A stretch of DNA of 64,000 nt from an uncultured Pseudoxanthomonas sp. (GCF_946886695.1 NZ_CAMPJD010000005.1:1-64000), one strand, 5' to 3'. Shown: positions 8,469-17,721, counted from the stretch's first letter. The notes: generated from the letters alone by a model not told the origin. Made by a program: numbers and translations.

Positions 8469-9344
8469 ATGTCAGAAGACGACAGTACCTTTGCGCCGGA
8501 CGGCTCCGACAAACCTTCGGAGAAACGGCGCTCCTGGCTGGACCGCCTCAGTTCGGCGTTCTCCGGCGAACCCAGCACACGCGACGACCTGGTGGCCATC
8601 CTGCGCGATGCGCAGTCCGACGGCCTGATCGGCGGCGATACCCTGAAGATGATGGAGGGCGCCATCGCCGTCGCCGACCTCACCGTGGGCGATGTCATGG
8701 TGCCGCGCGCGCAGATGGTTTCGTTGCCCGTGGAAGCACGCTTCCTCGATCTGATGAAAGACGTGGTCGAATCCGGCCATTCGCGCTTCCCGGTGCACGG
8801 CGACGACAAGGACGAGATCCTCGGCATCCTGCTGGCCAAGGACCTGCTGCGCGGCGTGGTGGCCGACAATGGCCCCGGCAGCGTGCGGGAACTGCTGCGC
8901 CCTGCCGTGCTGATCCCCGAGTCGAAGAAGCTCAATCTGCTGCTGAAGGAGTTCCGGCTGTCGCGCAACCACATGGCGATCGTCGTCGACGAGTACGGTG
9001 GCGTGGCCGGGCTGGTTACCATCGAGGACGTGCTGGAACAGATCGTCGGCGAGATCGACGACGAACACGATGAAGCCGAAGATGGCGCCGCGCTGATCGC
9101 CGCGCAGGCCGATGGCCAGTTCGTCGTGGATGCGCTGACGCCGATCTCCGATTTCAACGAACGTTTCGGCGCCGACTTCCTCGACGACGAGTACGACACC
9201 GTCGGCGGCCTCATCACCGCCGCGATAGGCCACCTGCCGGAGACCGGCGAGGAGCTCACGCTCGGGCGCTTCATGTTCCGTGTCGCCCGTGCCGATGCAC
9301 GCCGCGTACACGCCTTCCATGTCGGAGTGCTCGCCGATGCGTAG
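8469..9344 (+). CDS. corC: HlyC/CorC family cytosolic CBS-pair protein (CorC/YbeX)
   Basis: This is the soluble CorC form (291 residues) with no DUF21 membrane domain. An N-terminal linker (residues 1-60) is followed by the CBS pair (about 65-190, with VGDVMVPRAQMVSLP and VVDEYGGVAGLVTIEDVLEQIVG) and the C-terminal CorC_HlyC domain (about 205-285, FNERFGADFLDDEYDTVGGL). In E. coli CorC/YbeX has been linked to Mg2+/Co2+ efflux through CorA and more recently to ribosome metabolism with YbeY/YbeZ. The gene neighbourhood here supports the second role. The next gene overlaps its 3' end by eight bases. Confidence 0.95.
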   Translation: MSEDDSTFAPDGSDKPSEKRRSWLDRLSSAFSGEPSTRDDLVAILRDAQSDGLIGGDTLKMMEGAIAVADLTVGDVMVPRAQMVSLPVEARFLDLMKDVVESGHSRFPVHGDDKDEILGILLAKDLLRGVVADNGPGSVRELLRPAVLIPESKKLNLLLKEFRLSRNHMAIVVDEYGGVAGLVTIEDVLEQIVGEIDDEHDEAEDGAALIAAQADGQFVVDALTPISDFNERFGADFLDDEYDTVGGLITAAIGHLPETGEELTLGRFMFRVARADARRVHAFHVGVLADA

Positions 9345-10515
9345 CGTGGCAACACGCCTGGCGCTGCTGGGCGTGCTGTGGTTGCTGGCCGCGACGGCAT
9401 GGGCCGCACCGCGGATCGGCGTGGCGACGATGCAGCCGGGGGAGGTGTTCTTCGAGCGTTTCGGCCACAACGCGATCGTCGTCGTCGATCCGGCCAGCGG
9501 CGACGCGATCTCGTACAACTTCGGCTTCTTCGACCCGGGCGAGGCCGACTTCGTCGGCAATTTCGCCCGCGGCCACATGATGTACTACCTCATGGCGCTG
9601 CCATTCGAGCAGGATCTGCTGCAGTACCGGGACAGCGGCCGCGGCGTCTCGCTGCAGTGGCTGGACCTGGCGCCGGATCAGGCGCAGGCACTGGCGGATG
9701 CGCTGGTCGAACGGGCCAGGCCGGAGAATGCGCGCTACCGCTACGACTACTTCACCTCCAACTGCTCGACACAGGTACGGGACGCACTCGATGCCGCGCT
9801 CGGCGGCACGCTGAAGTCGCAGCTCGCCGGCCGCTCGCGCGGCAACACCTTCCGCAGCGAAGCCGTGCGACTCGCCTCGCCGGCGACATGGATGTGGCTG
9901 GGCTTCGACGTGGGGCTGGGACCGTCGGCCGACAAGCCGATGTCGCGCTGGGAAGAGGCCTACGTCCCCATGCGGCTGGCCGACAGCCTGCGCGAAGCGA
10001 AGAACAGTGCAGGCCGCCCGCTGGTGCAGTCGGAAATGCAGTTGCTGCCGCATCGCATCGCGGCCGAACCGGCGGAAACGCCGCGTCGCTGGCTGCCCTG
10101 GCTCGGCGCGGGCGCCGTGGCGGCGCTGCTGATCGGTTTCACCGGTCGCCGCTGGCCGCGCGCCATCGCCGCCGCTGCGGTGCCATTCTGGCTGCTGTGC
10201 TTCGTCGCCGGCGGCCTGCTGGTCTACCTGTGGGGCTTCACCGACCACTGGGCCGCGTGGGCGAACCGCAACCTGTTGCTGCTGAACCCCCTCTGCGTGC
10301 TGCTGATTCCTGGCGCAATTTCCGTGCTGCGCCGCCGCACGCCGCCCGCCTGGTTCGGCTGGCTGGCCTGCGCCATCGCGGGCGGTGCCCTGATCGCCTG
10401 GTTCCTGCACTGGCTGCCGTTACGCCTGCAGTACAACCAGCCATGGATCGCGTTGCTGCTGCCGACGCACCTCGCGCTTGCATACGTATTCATGCCGCGA
10501 CGCTTGTCGCGCTGA
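9337..10515 (+). CDS. DUF4105 domain membrane protein
   Basis: A signal peptide (about residues 1-22, LALLGVLWLLAATAWA) precedes a periplasmic DUF4105 (Lnb N-terminal-like) domain of about 230 residues and a C-terminal membrane part. That part has roughly five hydrophobic helices (about 250-385). The family's conserved His and Cys are visible in RFGHNAIVV and FTSNCSTQVRDALD. The ATG at 9337 is inside the last codons of corC and gives the signal peptide directly, so it is preferred to the in-frame ATG at 9280. It occupies the position of lnt (apolipoprotein acyltransferase) in E. coli but is not related to it. The function is not known; a thiol-hydrolase role is discussed in the findings. Confidence 0.85.
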   Translation: MRSVATRLALLGVLWLLAATAWAAPRIGVATMQPGEVFFERFGHNAIVVVDPASGDAISYNFGFFDPGEADFVGNFARGHMMYYLMALPFEQDLLQYRDSGRGVSLQWLDLAPDQAQALADALVERARPENARYRYDYFTSNCSTQVRDALDAALGGTLKSQLAGRSRGNTFRSEAVRLASPATWMWLGFDVGLGPSADKPMSRWEEAYVPMRLADSLREAKNSAGRPLVQSEMQLLPHRIAAEPAETPRRWLPWLGAGAVAALLIGFTGRRWPRAIAAAAVPFWLLCFVAGGLLVYLWGFTDHWAAWANRNLLLLNPLCVLLIPGAISVLRRRTPPAWFGWLACAIAGGALIAWFLHWLPLRLQYNQPWIALLLPTHLALAYVFMPRRLSR

Positions 10516-10560
10516 GTCTCGCCACGCACGATGCGGCCCTCTGCACACCGCGAGGGTCGC

Positions 10561-12588
10561 ATGCTCCGTTATCTCTTCCCGCTCGTCGTCCTGCTCACCG
10601 TTGGCGCGGACGTCGCGCAAGCAGCCCCGGGTCCGCGCGTCGCATCGCCTGACGGCACCATCGTGGTGGAACTGTCCACCGACAACGACGGGCGCCCCGC
10701 CTACACCGTGTCGCGCAAGGGACAGCCGGTCATCTCATCGTCGCGGCTCGGCTTCCTGCTGCTGGATGCGCCGAAGTTCGAGCGCAACATCGAGATCGTG
10801 CAGCCGCGCACGCGCTCCTTCGATGAGACGTGGGAACAGCCCTGGGGCGAACGTCGGTTCATCCGCAACCACTACAACGAACTGACGGTCACGCTGAAGG
10901 AGAAGGCCAAGCCTTTCCGCAGCTTCGACGTGGTGTTCCGGGTGTTCGACGACGGCGTCGGCTTCCGCTACCGATTCCCGAAGCAGCCCGGACTGGAGCA
11001 GGTCAAGATCAGCGAGGAGCTGACCGAATTCTCGCTGGCCCGTGATGCAACCGCGTGGTGGATCCCCGCCGGCGAGTGGAACCGCGAGGAATACCTGTAC
11101 CACCGCACGCCGGTACAGCAGGTCGGCGACGCGCAGACGCCGATCACCTTCAAGTTCGACGACGGCACCCACCTCTCGATCCACGAGGCCGCGCTGGTCG
11201 ACTACAGCGGCATGAACCTGACCCGCGTGGAAGACCGTAAGTTGAAAGCCGACCTGACACCCGGCATCGGCGAAGGCAAGGTGGTGCGCGCGGCCCCGTT
11301 CGCCACGCCGTGGCGCACGCTGCTGCTGAGCGACGATGCGGCGGGCCTGGCGATGTCCAGCCTGACGCTGAACCTCAACGAGCCCAATGCACTCGGCGAC
11401 GTGTCATGGGTGAAGCCGATGAAGTACGTCGGCGTGTGGTGGGAAATGCACCTGGAGCTGAAGAGCTGGGCTTCCGGGCCCAAGCACGGCGCCACGAACG
11501 AGAACGTCCGCAAGCACATCGACTTCGCCGCGAAGCACGGCTTCGGCGGCGTGCTGGTGGAAGGATGGAACGTGGGCTGGGACGGCGACTGGTTCGGCAA
11601 CGGCGAGGACTTCAGCTTCACCAGGTCGTATCCGGATTTCGACCTGGAAGCACTGAGCGCCTATGCGCGCTCCAAGAACGTCGTGCTGATCGGCCACCAC
11701 GAAACCTCGGGCAACGCCGCGCACTACGAGTCGCAGCTCGGCGATGCGTTCGACCTGTACCAGCGCGTCGGCGTGCCGGCGGTGAAGACCGGCTACGTGG
11801 CCGATGCCAGCCAGGCCAAGGTCACCGGCAGCGACGGCAAGCGCCACTATGCTTGGCACGAAGGCCAGGACATGGCGCGCCACCACATGAAGGTGGTGAC
11901 CGAAGCGGCCAAGCGCCATATCGCCGTCAACCCACACGAGCCGATCAAGGACAGCGGCCTGCGTCGCACGTATCCGAACTGGATCACCCGGGAAGGCGCC
12001 CGCGGCATGGAGTTCAGCGCCTGGGGCCAACCCGGCAATCCGCCCGAGCACGAAGCCAACCTGGTGTTCACCCGCCTGCTGACCGGGCCGATGGACTACA
12101 CGCCCGGCATCTTCGGCATGAAGACGCGCTCCACCGACGGCATCGCCACCACGTGGGCCAAGCAGCTGTCGCTGTACGTGGTGATCTACAGCCCGCTGCA
12201 GATGGCGGCCGACCTGCTGGAGAACTACGAGAAGAACCCGGCGCCGTTCCAGTTCATCAAGGACGTGCCGGTGGACTGGGACGACACGCGCGTGCTCAAC
12301 GGCGAGGTCGGCGACTACGTTACCGTCGCGCGCAAGGAACGCGGCGGCGACAACTGGTACCTGGGTGCGCTGACCGATGAAGACGCCCGCACGCTGAGCG
12401 TGCCGCTTTCGTTCCTCGACGATGGCCGCCGCTACACCGCGCAGATCTACCGCGATGGCGACAAGGCGAACTGGAAGACCGCGCCGCAGGACATCGTGAT
12501 CGAGGAACGCAGCGTGATGCGTGGCGACACGCTGACGCTCAAACTGGCGCCGGGCGGCGGGCAGGCGATCCGGTTCGTCGCGCAGTAA
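10561..12588 (+). CDS. GH97 family alpha-glucosidase
   Basis: This secreted glycoside hydrolase of family 97 (675 residues) has a signal peptide (MLRYLFPLVVLLTVGADVAQA), an N-terminal beta-sandwich to about residue 270, a catalytic TIM barrel with the block KHIDFAAKHGFGGVLVEGWN, and a C-terminal beta domain. Candidate catalytic or calcium-site glutamates are Glu381 (GHHETSGN), Glu460 (NPHEP) and Glu484 (GMEFSAWG). The 24-residue gap between the last two equals that between Glu508 and Glu532 of the inverting enzyme SusB. That suggests an inverting alpha-glucosidase, although alignment is needed. The enzyme stands alone without SusC/SusD partners. A GTAG-type palindromic repeat follows it. Confidence 0.92.
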   Translation: MLRYLFPLVVLLTVGADVAQAAPGPRVASPDGTIVVELSTDNDGRPAYTVSRKGQPVISSSRLGFLLLDAPKFERNIEIVQPRTRSFDETWEQPWGERRFIRNHYNELTVTLKEKAKPFRSFDVVFRVFDDGVGFRYRFPKQPGLEQVKISEELTEFSLARDATAWWIPAGEWNREEYLYHRTPVQQVGDAQTPITFKFDDGTHLSIHEAALVDYSGMNLTRVEDRKLKADLTPGIGEGKVVRAAPFATPWRTLLLSDDAAGLAMSSLTLNLNEPNALGDVSWVKPMKYVGVWWEMHLELKSWASGPKHGATNENVRKHIDFAAKHGFGGVLVEGWNVGWDGDWFGNGEDFSFTRSYPDFDLEALSAYARSKNVVLIGHHETSGNAAHYESQLGDAFDLYQRVGVPAVKTGYVADASQAKVTGSDGKRHYAWHEGQDMARHHMKVVTEAAKRHIAVNPHEPIKDSGLRRTYPNWITREGARGMEFSAWGQPGNPPEHEANLVFTRLLTGPMDYTPGIFGMKTRSTDGIATTWAKQLSLYVVIYSPLQMAADLLENYEKNPAPFQFIKDVPVDWDDTRVLNGEVGDYVTVARKERGGDNWYLGALTDEDARTLSVPLSFLDDGRRYTAQIYRDGDKANWKTAPQDIVIEERSVMRGDTLTLKLAPGGGQAIRFVAQ

Positions 12589-12600
12589 TGCATGCGTCCC

Positions 12601-12759
12601 TGTAGGAGCGACGTGAGTCGCGACCGCAGAGACAAAACCACCCAGACCTCTCGAAAGACGGATCCTGCGGACGAGACATCACCTCGCGCCGCAGGATCCG
12701 TGTCTGCCGCCCATCCATGGAGCGTCGTCGCGACGGTCGCGACTCACATCGCTCCTACA
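12601..12759. repeat. GTAG-ended palindromic repeat pair (SMAG/REP-like)
   Basis: The outer arms 12601-12625 (TGTAGGAGCGACGTGAGTCG...) and 12735-12759 are reverse complements with one mismatch. An inner pair GGATCCTGCGG (12660-12670) and CCGCAGGATCC (12689-12699) is nested inside. The block lies between the GH97 and corA genes and has no coding content. The ends match three other copies in this window and resemble the SMAG repeats of Stenotrophomonas. Confidence 0.85.
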
Positions 12760-12806
12760 GGGAGCCAGGGTTGCCGCAACCGCGCGCATGGCGCACGATT
12801 CCCGCC

Positions 12807-13820
12807 ATGAACGACCTCGCCACTGTCGATACGAAACCCGCCCTGCCCCAGTGCGTCATCAACTGCGTGGTGTACGACAAGGGTGGCAAGCGGCGCGACA
12901 TCGGCCTGGACGAGATCAGCGACGTGCTCGCGATCGACGACGGCAGCTTCATCTGGGTAGGGTTGTACGAGCCCGCCGATGCGATCCTGGAGAAACTGCA
13001 GGAAGAGTTCTGCCTGCACGACCTGGCCGTGGAGGACGCGCAGAACGCGCATCAGCGCCCTAAGCTGGAGGCCTACGGCAACTCGCTGTTCGTGGCCGTG
13101 CACACCGCCCAGGTCGTCGACGACCGCATCCGCTTCGGCGAGACGCATGCCTTCCTCGGCCCCCGCTACCTGGTGACCGTGCGCCACGGTGCGTCGCTGT
13201 CGTACGCGCCGGTGCGCGAGCGCGTGCAGCGCGAAGCCGACCTGCTGGCGCTGGGTCCTTCGTACGGGCTTTACGCGGTGCTGGACTACATCGTCGACAA
13301 CTACCGCCCGATCATCGACCAGTTCAAGCAGACCCTGGACGCCCTGGAGAAGGACATCTTCGCCGACACCTACCGGCGCGGCACGGTGGTGAAGCTGTAT
13401 GACCTGAAGCGTGAACTGACCCAGATGCGGCTGGCGGTGGCGCCGTTGCAGGACGTGTTGGCGCAACTGACCCGCTCGCAGAGCGCGCTGATCCCGGAAG
13501 AAGTGCGCCTCTACTTCCGCGACGTGCAGGACCACGTGCTGCGCGTGAACGAGTACACCGACACGCTGCGCGAGATGCTGACCACCGCACTGAGCGTCAA
13601 CCTGTCGCTGGTGACGCTGGCGCAGGGCGAGACGGTCAAGCGCCTCGGCGCATGGGCGGCCCTGCTCGCGGCACCCACGTTGATCACCAGCTGGTACGGC
13701 ATGAACTTTGAGCACATGCCCGAACTGGGCGGACGCTTCGCCTATCCGATCCTGATCGCGGGCGTGGCGCTGGCCTGCTTCGGCCTGTACCGGCTGTTCA
13801 AGCGCTCGCGCTGGCTCTGA
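12807..13820 (+). CDS. corA: CorA-type magnesium/cobalt transporter
   Basis: This inner-membrane divalent-cation channel has 337 residues. A cytosolic alpha/beta funnel (about 1-270) precedes two C-terminal membrane helices, and the selectivity motif YGMNFEHMPEL (GMN at 298-300) lies between them. The ATG at 12807 is preferred; in-frame sequence upstream lies in the palindromic repeat. The C-terminus (RLFKRSRWL) is basic, as usual for CorA. It lies 3.5 kb from corC but has its own upstream region. Confidence 0.95.
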   Translation: MNDLATVDTKPALPQCVINCVVYDKGGKRRDIGLDEISDVLAIDDGSFIWVGLYEPADAILEKLQEEFCLHDLAVEDAQNAHQRPKLEAYGNSLFVAVHTAQVVDDRIRFGETHAFLGPRYLVTVRHGASLSYAPVRERVQREADLLALGPSYGLYAVLDYIVDNYRPIIDQFKQTLDALEKDIFADTYRRGTVVKLYDLKRELTQMRLAVAPLQDVLAQLTRSQSALIPEEVRLYFRDVQDHVLRVNEYTDTLREMLTTALSVNLSLVTLAQGETVKRLGAWAALLAAPTLITSWYGMNFEHMPELGGRFAYPILIAGVALACFGLYRLFKRSRWL

Positions 13821-13931
13821 GGCAGTACGCCGTCGCACTGCGACCAAAGTCGAACGCTGAATCCGGGATTACGGATTGACCGGCCTCCTGCATGGGGTGA
13901 CCCTTGTCCGGACTTGTCGGAGGGTTGCCGG

Positions 13932-16019
13932 ATGAACGGTTTTTCCAAGATCGGCTGGGCGGCGCTCGCGCTGCTCGGCGCGGTGTGCCTGGGTGTGGTG
14001 GCGCTGCGCCAGGGTGAGCAGATAAGCGCGCTGTGGATCGTCGTGGCGGCGGTGTCCATCTACCTGGTCGCCTACCGCTACTACAGCCTGTACATCGCGA
14101 AGAACGTGATGGGGCTGGATCCGCGCCGGGCGACCCCCGCGCATCTGAACAATGACGGCCTGGACTACGTCCCCACCAACAAGCACGTGTTGTTCGGCCA
14201 CCACTTCGCCGCCATCGCCGGCGCCGGCCCGCTGGTGGGCCCGGTGCTGGCCGCACAGATGGGCTATCTGCCCGGCATGCTGTGGCTGATCGCGGGCGTG
14301 GTACTGGCGGGCGCGGTACAGGACTTCATGGTCCTGTTCATCTCCAGCCGCCGCAACGGCCGCTCGCTGGGCGACCTGGTCCGGGAGGAAATGGGCCAGG
14401 TGGCCGGCACCATCGCGCTGTTCGGCGCGTTCCTGATCATGATCATCATCCTGGCGGTGCTGGCGATGATCGTGGTGAAGGCGCTGGCCGAGAGCCCGTG
14501 GGGCATGTTCACGGTGATCGCCACGATGCCCATCGCGATCCTCATGGGCGTCTACATGCGCTACATCCGTCCCGGCAAGATCGGCGAGATCTCGGTGGTC
14601 GGCATCATCCTGCTGCTGCTGGCGATCTGGTTCGGCGGCAAGGTCGGTGCGCATCCCACCTGGGGCCCGGCCTTCACCTTCACCGGCACCCAGATCACCT
14701 GGATGCTGATCGGCTACGGCTTCGTGGCAGCCGTACTGCCTGTATGGCTGCTGCTGGCACCGCGCGACTACCTGTCGACCTTCCTCAAGATCGGCGTGAT
14801 CGTCGCGCTGGCCATCGGCATCGTCATCGCCAGCCCGGAAGTCACTTCGCTGAAGATGCCGGCGTTCACGCAGTTCGCCAGCACGGGCGACGGTCCGGTG
14901 TGGAAGGGCGGGTTGTTCCCGTTCCTGTTCATCACCATCGCCTGCGGTGCAGTCTCCGGCTTCCACGCGCTGATCGCCTCGGGCACCACGCCCAAGCTGC
15001 TGGCCAATGAAACGCATGCGCGCTACATCGGTTACGGCGGCATGCTGATGGAATCGTTCGTCGCCATCATGGCGCTGGTCGCCGCCTCGATCATCGAGCC
15101 GGGCGTGTACTTCGCCATGAACAGCCCCGCCGCCGCCGTCGGCACCACCGCGGTGGACGTGGCCGCGAAGGTCAGCAGTTGGGGCTTCCTGGTGACGCCC
15201 GAGATGCTGGAACAGACGGCCCACAACATCGGTGAAGGCACCATCATTTCACGCGCCGGTGGCGCACCGACACTGGCCGTCGGCATCGCGGTGATCCTGC
15301 ACGATGCCCTGCCCGGCGGCGACGCGATGATGGCGTTCTGGTACCACTTCGCCATCCTGTTCGAAGCGCTGTTCATCCTGACCGCCGTGGATGCGGGCAC
15401 TCGCGCGGGCCGCTTCATGCTGCAGGACCTGCTGGGCAACTTCATCCCGCCGCTGCGCAGGACGGATTCATGGAGTGCCAACGTCATCGGTACGGCCGGC
15501 TGCGTCGCACTGTGGGGGTACTTCCTCTACCAGGGCGTGGTGGATCCGCTCGGCGGCATCAACACGCTGTGGCCACTGTTCGGCATCGCCAACCAGATGC
15601 TGGCCGGCATCGCGCTGATGCTGTGCACCGTGGTGCTGTTCAAGATGAAGCGCGACCGCTATGCGTGGGTGACGGTCATCCCCACCATCTGGCTGCTGAT
15701 CTGCACCACGTACGCGGGGCTGATCAAGATCTTCGACAGCAATCCGGCGGTCGGCTTCGTGGCCCAGGCCAAGAAGTACCAGGCCGCCATCGCCGACGGC
15801 CAACTGCTCGGCGCGGCGAAGAGCATGGGCCAGATGCACCAGGTGGTGGTCAACAGCTACGTCAACACGGGTTTGACTGTGCTGTTCCTGTTCGTGGTGC
15901 TCAGCGTGCTGGTGTATGCGCTGCGGGCGATCGCCAAGGCCCGTCGCAGCAGCGAGCGCAGCGACCGCGAGACGCCGTTCGTCGCGCTGAGCGAAGAACA
16001 GCAGAAGGCCTGGCTGTAG
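13932..16019 (+). CDS. cstA: Carbon starvation protein CstA family transporter
   Basis: This multi-spanning inner-membrane transporter of 695 residues has the typical CstA length and about 16-18 hydrophobic segments. Family blocks include YVPTNKHVLFGHHFAAIAGAG (near residues 76-96) and IACGAVSGFHALIASGTTPK (near 335-355). CstA-family proteins take up peptides or pyruvate under carbon limitation; substrate choice cannot be read from sequence. The next gene, starting two bases after its stop, encodes the small YbdD/YjiX partner, and the same pair is found in E. coli. A strong terminator follows that gene. The neighbouring peptide transporters and peptidases would fit peptide uptake. Confidence 0.95.
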   Translation: MNGFSKIGWAALALLGAVCLGVVALRQGEQISALWIVVAAVSIYLVAYRYYSLYIAKNVMGLDPRRATPAHLNNDGLDYVPTNKHVLFGHHFAAIAGAGPLVGPVLAAQMGYLPGMLWLIAGVVLAGAVQDFMVLFISSRRNGRSLGDLVREEMGQVAGTIALFGAFLIMIIILAVLAMIVVKALAESPWGMFTVIATMPIAILMGVYMRYIRPGKIGEISVVGIILLLLAIWFGGKVGAHPTWGPAFTFTGTQITWMLIGYGFVAAVLPVWLLLAPRDYLSTFLKIGVIVALAIGIVIASPEVTSLKMPAFTQFASTGDGPVWKGGLFPFLFITIACGAVSGFHALIASGTTPKLLANETHARYIGYGGMLMESFVAIMALVAASIIEPGVYFAMNSPAAAVGTTAVDVAAKVSSWGFLVTPEMLEQTAHNIGEGTIISRAGGAPTLAVGIAVILHDALPGGDAMMAFWYHFAILFEALFILTAVDAGTRAGRFMLQDLLGNFIPPLRRTDSWSANVIGTAGCVALWGYFLYQGVVDPLGGINTLWPLFGIANQMLAGIALMLCTVVLFKMKRDRYAWVTVIPTIWLLICTTYAGLIKIFDSNPAVGFVAQAKKYQAAIADGQLLGAAKSMGQMHQVVVNSYVNTGLTVLFLFVVLSVLVYALRAIAKARRSSERSDRETPFVALSEEQQKAWL

Positions 16020-16021
16020 CC

Positions 16022-16246
16022 ATGGGCACGGAACTCGTTCCGCTCTCGCACTTCGCCACGCACAAGCGTGTGTGGCGAAGACTGGTGCAGACGGCACGGC
16101 TGTGCTGCGGCGTGCCGGATTACGACAACTATGTCCGGCATGTGCTCGAGAAGCATCCGGACCGCGAGCCGATGGACTACAAGACCTTCTTCCGCGAACG
16201 GCAGGAAGCGCGGTTCGGTGGCAGGAGCGGGTTTCGCTGCTGCTGA
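16022..16246 (+). CDS. ybdD: YbdD/YjiX family small protein
   Basis: This 74-residue protein is a member of the DUF466 family. The signature CCGVPDYDNYVRHVLEKHPD and the ending PMDYKTFFRERQEARFGG match E. coli YbdD and YjiX. It starts two bases after cstA and ends before the terminator at 16273-16300, so the two form an operon. YjiX/YbdD accompany CstA-type transporters; their exact role is not known. It has no membrane segment, and the last residues (RSGFRCC) carry extra cysteines beyond the usual end. Confidence 0.9.
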   Translation: MGTELVPLSHFATHKRVWRRLVQTARLCCGVPDYDNYVRHVLEKHPDREPMDYKTFFRERQEARFGGRSGFRCC

Positions 16247-16272
16247 TCGGACAGAAATGAGGAAAGAAGAAG

Positions 16273-16300
16273 GGCGAAGCCAATGGCTTCGCCTTTTTTT
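16273..16300 (+). terminator. Rho-independent terminator of cstA-ybdD
   Basis: A perfect 9-base stem GGCGAAGCC (16273-16281) and GGCTTCGCC (16285-16293) with a 3-base loop is followed directly by seven T. It ends the cstA-ybdD transcript. Confidence 0.93.
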
Positions 16301-16305
16301 GCTTC

Positions 16306-16384
16306 TGTAGGAGTGGTGCCGGCACGCCGGCACCGGTAAGTCGCGACCGGAAATATCAACGTCGCGACTTACGTCGCTCCTACA
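16306..16384. repeat. GTAG-ended palindromic repeat, interrupted copy
   Basis: The right arm 16361-16384 (GTCGCGACTTACGTCGCTCC then TACA) pairs with a left arm that starts TGTAGGAG (16306-16313) and resumes at TAAGTCGCGAC (16337-16347). In between lies a smaller perfect inverted repeat, GGTGCCGGC/GCCGGCACC at 16315-16334. The arm therefore looks as if a second hairpin has replaced its middle. It lies directly behind the ybdD terminator. Confidence 0.8.
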
Positions 16385-16402
16385 GGAGACCCTGATCTTG
16401 CC

Positions 16403-17662
16403 CTACCCCGCCATACCGCGCAGCACGATGCCGGTGATGTACGCGCAGTACGTACCCAGCGCATAGCCGAACACCGCGAGCAGCACCGCAACGGGAGCGA
16501 GAGATGGATGGAATGCGCTGGCCACGACCGGCGCGGACGCCGCCGCGCCGATGTTCGCCTGCGAACCCACGGCAGCGAAGAACAGCGGCGCCTTGATCAG
16601 CTTGGCGACGATGAAGAGCAGCAGGCCGTGCGTCAGGATCCAGATCGCGCCCAGCAGGAACAGCCACGGTTTGTCGACCAGCGCCTTCAGGTCCATGTGC
16701 ATACCGATGGTGGCGATCAGCACGTACAGCATCGCGGTACCGACTTTCGATGCACCGGCGCCCTCCATCTGGCGGGCGCGCGTGAAACTGAGTAGCAGGC
16801 CGACCGTGGTGGCGATCACCACCATCCAGAAGAACGTGGAGGTCAGGCTGAAGTCTTCGAGCCTCCATTCCGCCGGTAGGGTCTTGATCCACTCGACCAG
16901 CGGCGTGGCAAGGAAATGGGCCAGGCCGGTCGTGCCCAGGCCGATGCCGAGAATGATCATCAGGTCCGTCAGCGACGGATTGCGCGCGTGTTGCGCGTTG
17001 TAGCTCTCCATGCGCTCGCGCAGGTCGTCGATCACGCGGGTGTCGGCCCCCATCCAGCGGTCGATCTTGGCGGCGCGCGGAATCAGGAACAGCAGGAACG
17101 CCATCCACACGTTGGCGACCAGGATATCGACCGCGACGAACTGCCCGAACAGGGTGGAATCGACGGCGAATACTTCCTTCATCGCGGCCTGGTTGGCACC
17201 ACCGCCGATCCAGCTGCCGGCGAGCGTGGCCATGCCACTCCAGGTATCACCGCCCACGGTTTCCGGATGGATGATGCCCAGTGCGAGGAACGACACGACG
17301 GCACCCAGCATCACGCCCGCTGTGCCGGTCAGGAACATGATGATCGCCTTGGGCCCCAGCCGCAGGATCGCGACGAGGTCGATGGCGATGCAGAACAGCG
17401 CCAGTGAGCTGGGCAGCATGTAGTCGCGCGCCATCGCGTACAGGCCTGACGCGCTGCCATCGATCAGCCCGACGCTGTTGTAGATCGCCGGGAGCAAATA
17501 GCACATCAACAGCGCGGGTACGACGGCGTAGAACTTCTTCCATGCGCCGGCCGGACGCGAGGCGCCCCAGAAGACGAATGCCAGCGTGGCGGCGAGCAGG
17601 CCCATCACGACGGCGTCGTTCTGGATCAGTGCAGTGGATGGTGCGGTGGCTTCGATCGCCAT
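16403..17662 (-). CDS. DUF819 family membrane transporter
   Basis: This polytopic inner-membrane protein of 419 residues (DUF819, YjcL-like) has about 12 hydrophobic segments from residue 15 to the C-terminus. Family blocks include GSWIGGGANQAAMKEVF (about 150-166) and GSQANIGAAASAPVVASAFH near the end. The family is thought to transport small solutes, and the substrate is not established. It is downstream of the S9 peptidase on the same strand, but a hairpin terminator sits between them. Its stop lies near the repeat that ends the cstA region. Confidence 0.85.
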   Translation of the reverse strand: MAIEATAPSTALIQNDAVVMGLLAATLAFVFWGASRPAGAWKKFYAVVPALLMCYLLPAIYNSVGLIDGSASGLYAMARDYMLPSSLALFCIAIDLVAILRLGPKAIIMFLTGTAGVMLGAVVSFLALGIIHPETVGGDTWSGMATLAGSWIGGGANQAAMKEVFAVDSTLFGQFVAVDILVANVWMAFLLFLIPRAAKIDRWMGADTRVIDDLRERMESYNAQHARNPSLTDLMIILGIGLGTTGLAHFLATPLVEWIKTLPAEWRLEDFSLTSTFFWMVVIATTVGLLLSFTRARQMEGAGASKVGTAMLYVLIATIGMHMDLKALVDKPWLFLLGAIWILTHGLLLFIVAKLIKAPLFFAAVGSQANIGAAASAPVVASAFHPSLAPVAVLLAVFGYALGTYCAYITGIVLRGMAG

Positions 17663-17690
17663 CGATCAGGACTCCCCTACGGACTTCGGA

Positions 17691-17721
17691 AAAGACGATG
17701 GCCGGCGCACGGCCGGCCATC
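17691..17721 (-). terminator. Terminator after the first S9 peptidase
   Basis: A 10-base perfect stem, GATGGCCGGC (17697-17706) and GCCGGCCATC (17712-17721) with a 5-base loop, is followed on the minus strand by GTCTTTTCC. Hairpin plus T-rich tract fits a Rho-independent terminator ending the peptidase transcript before the DUF819 gene. Confidence 0.75.

Noticed and set aside
12601..12759. CRISPR array or insertion sequence reading of the GTAG repeats
   Set aside because: There is no regular spacing of repeats, no cas genes and no transposase; the copies are paired inverted arms at separate intergenic sites.
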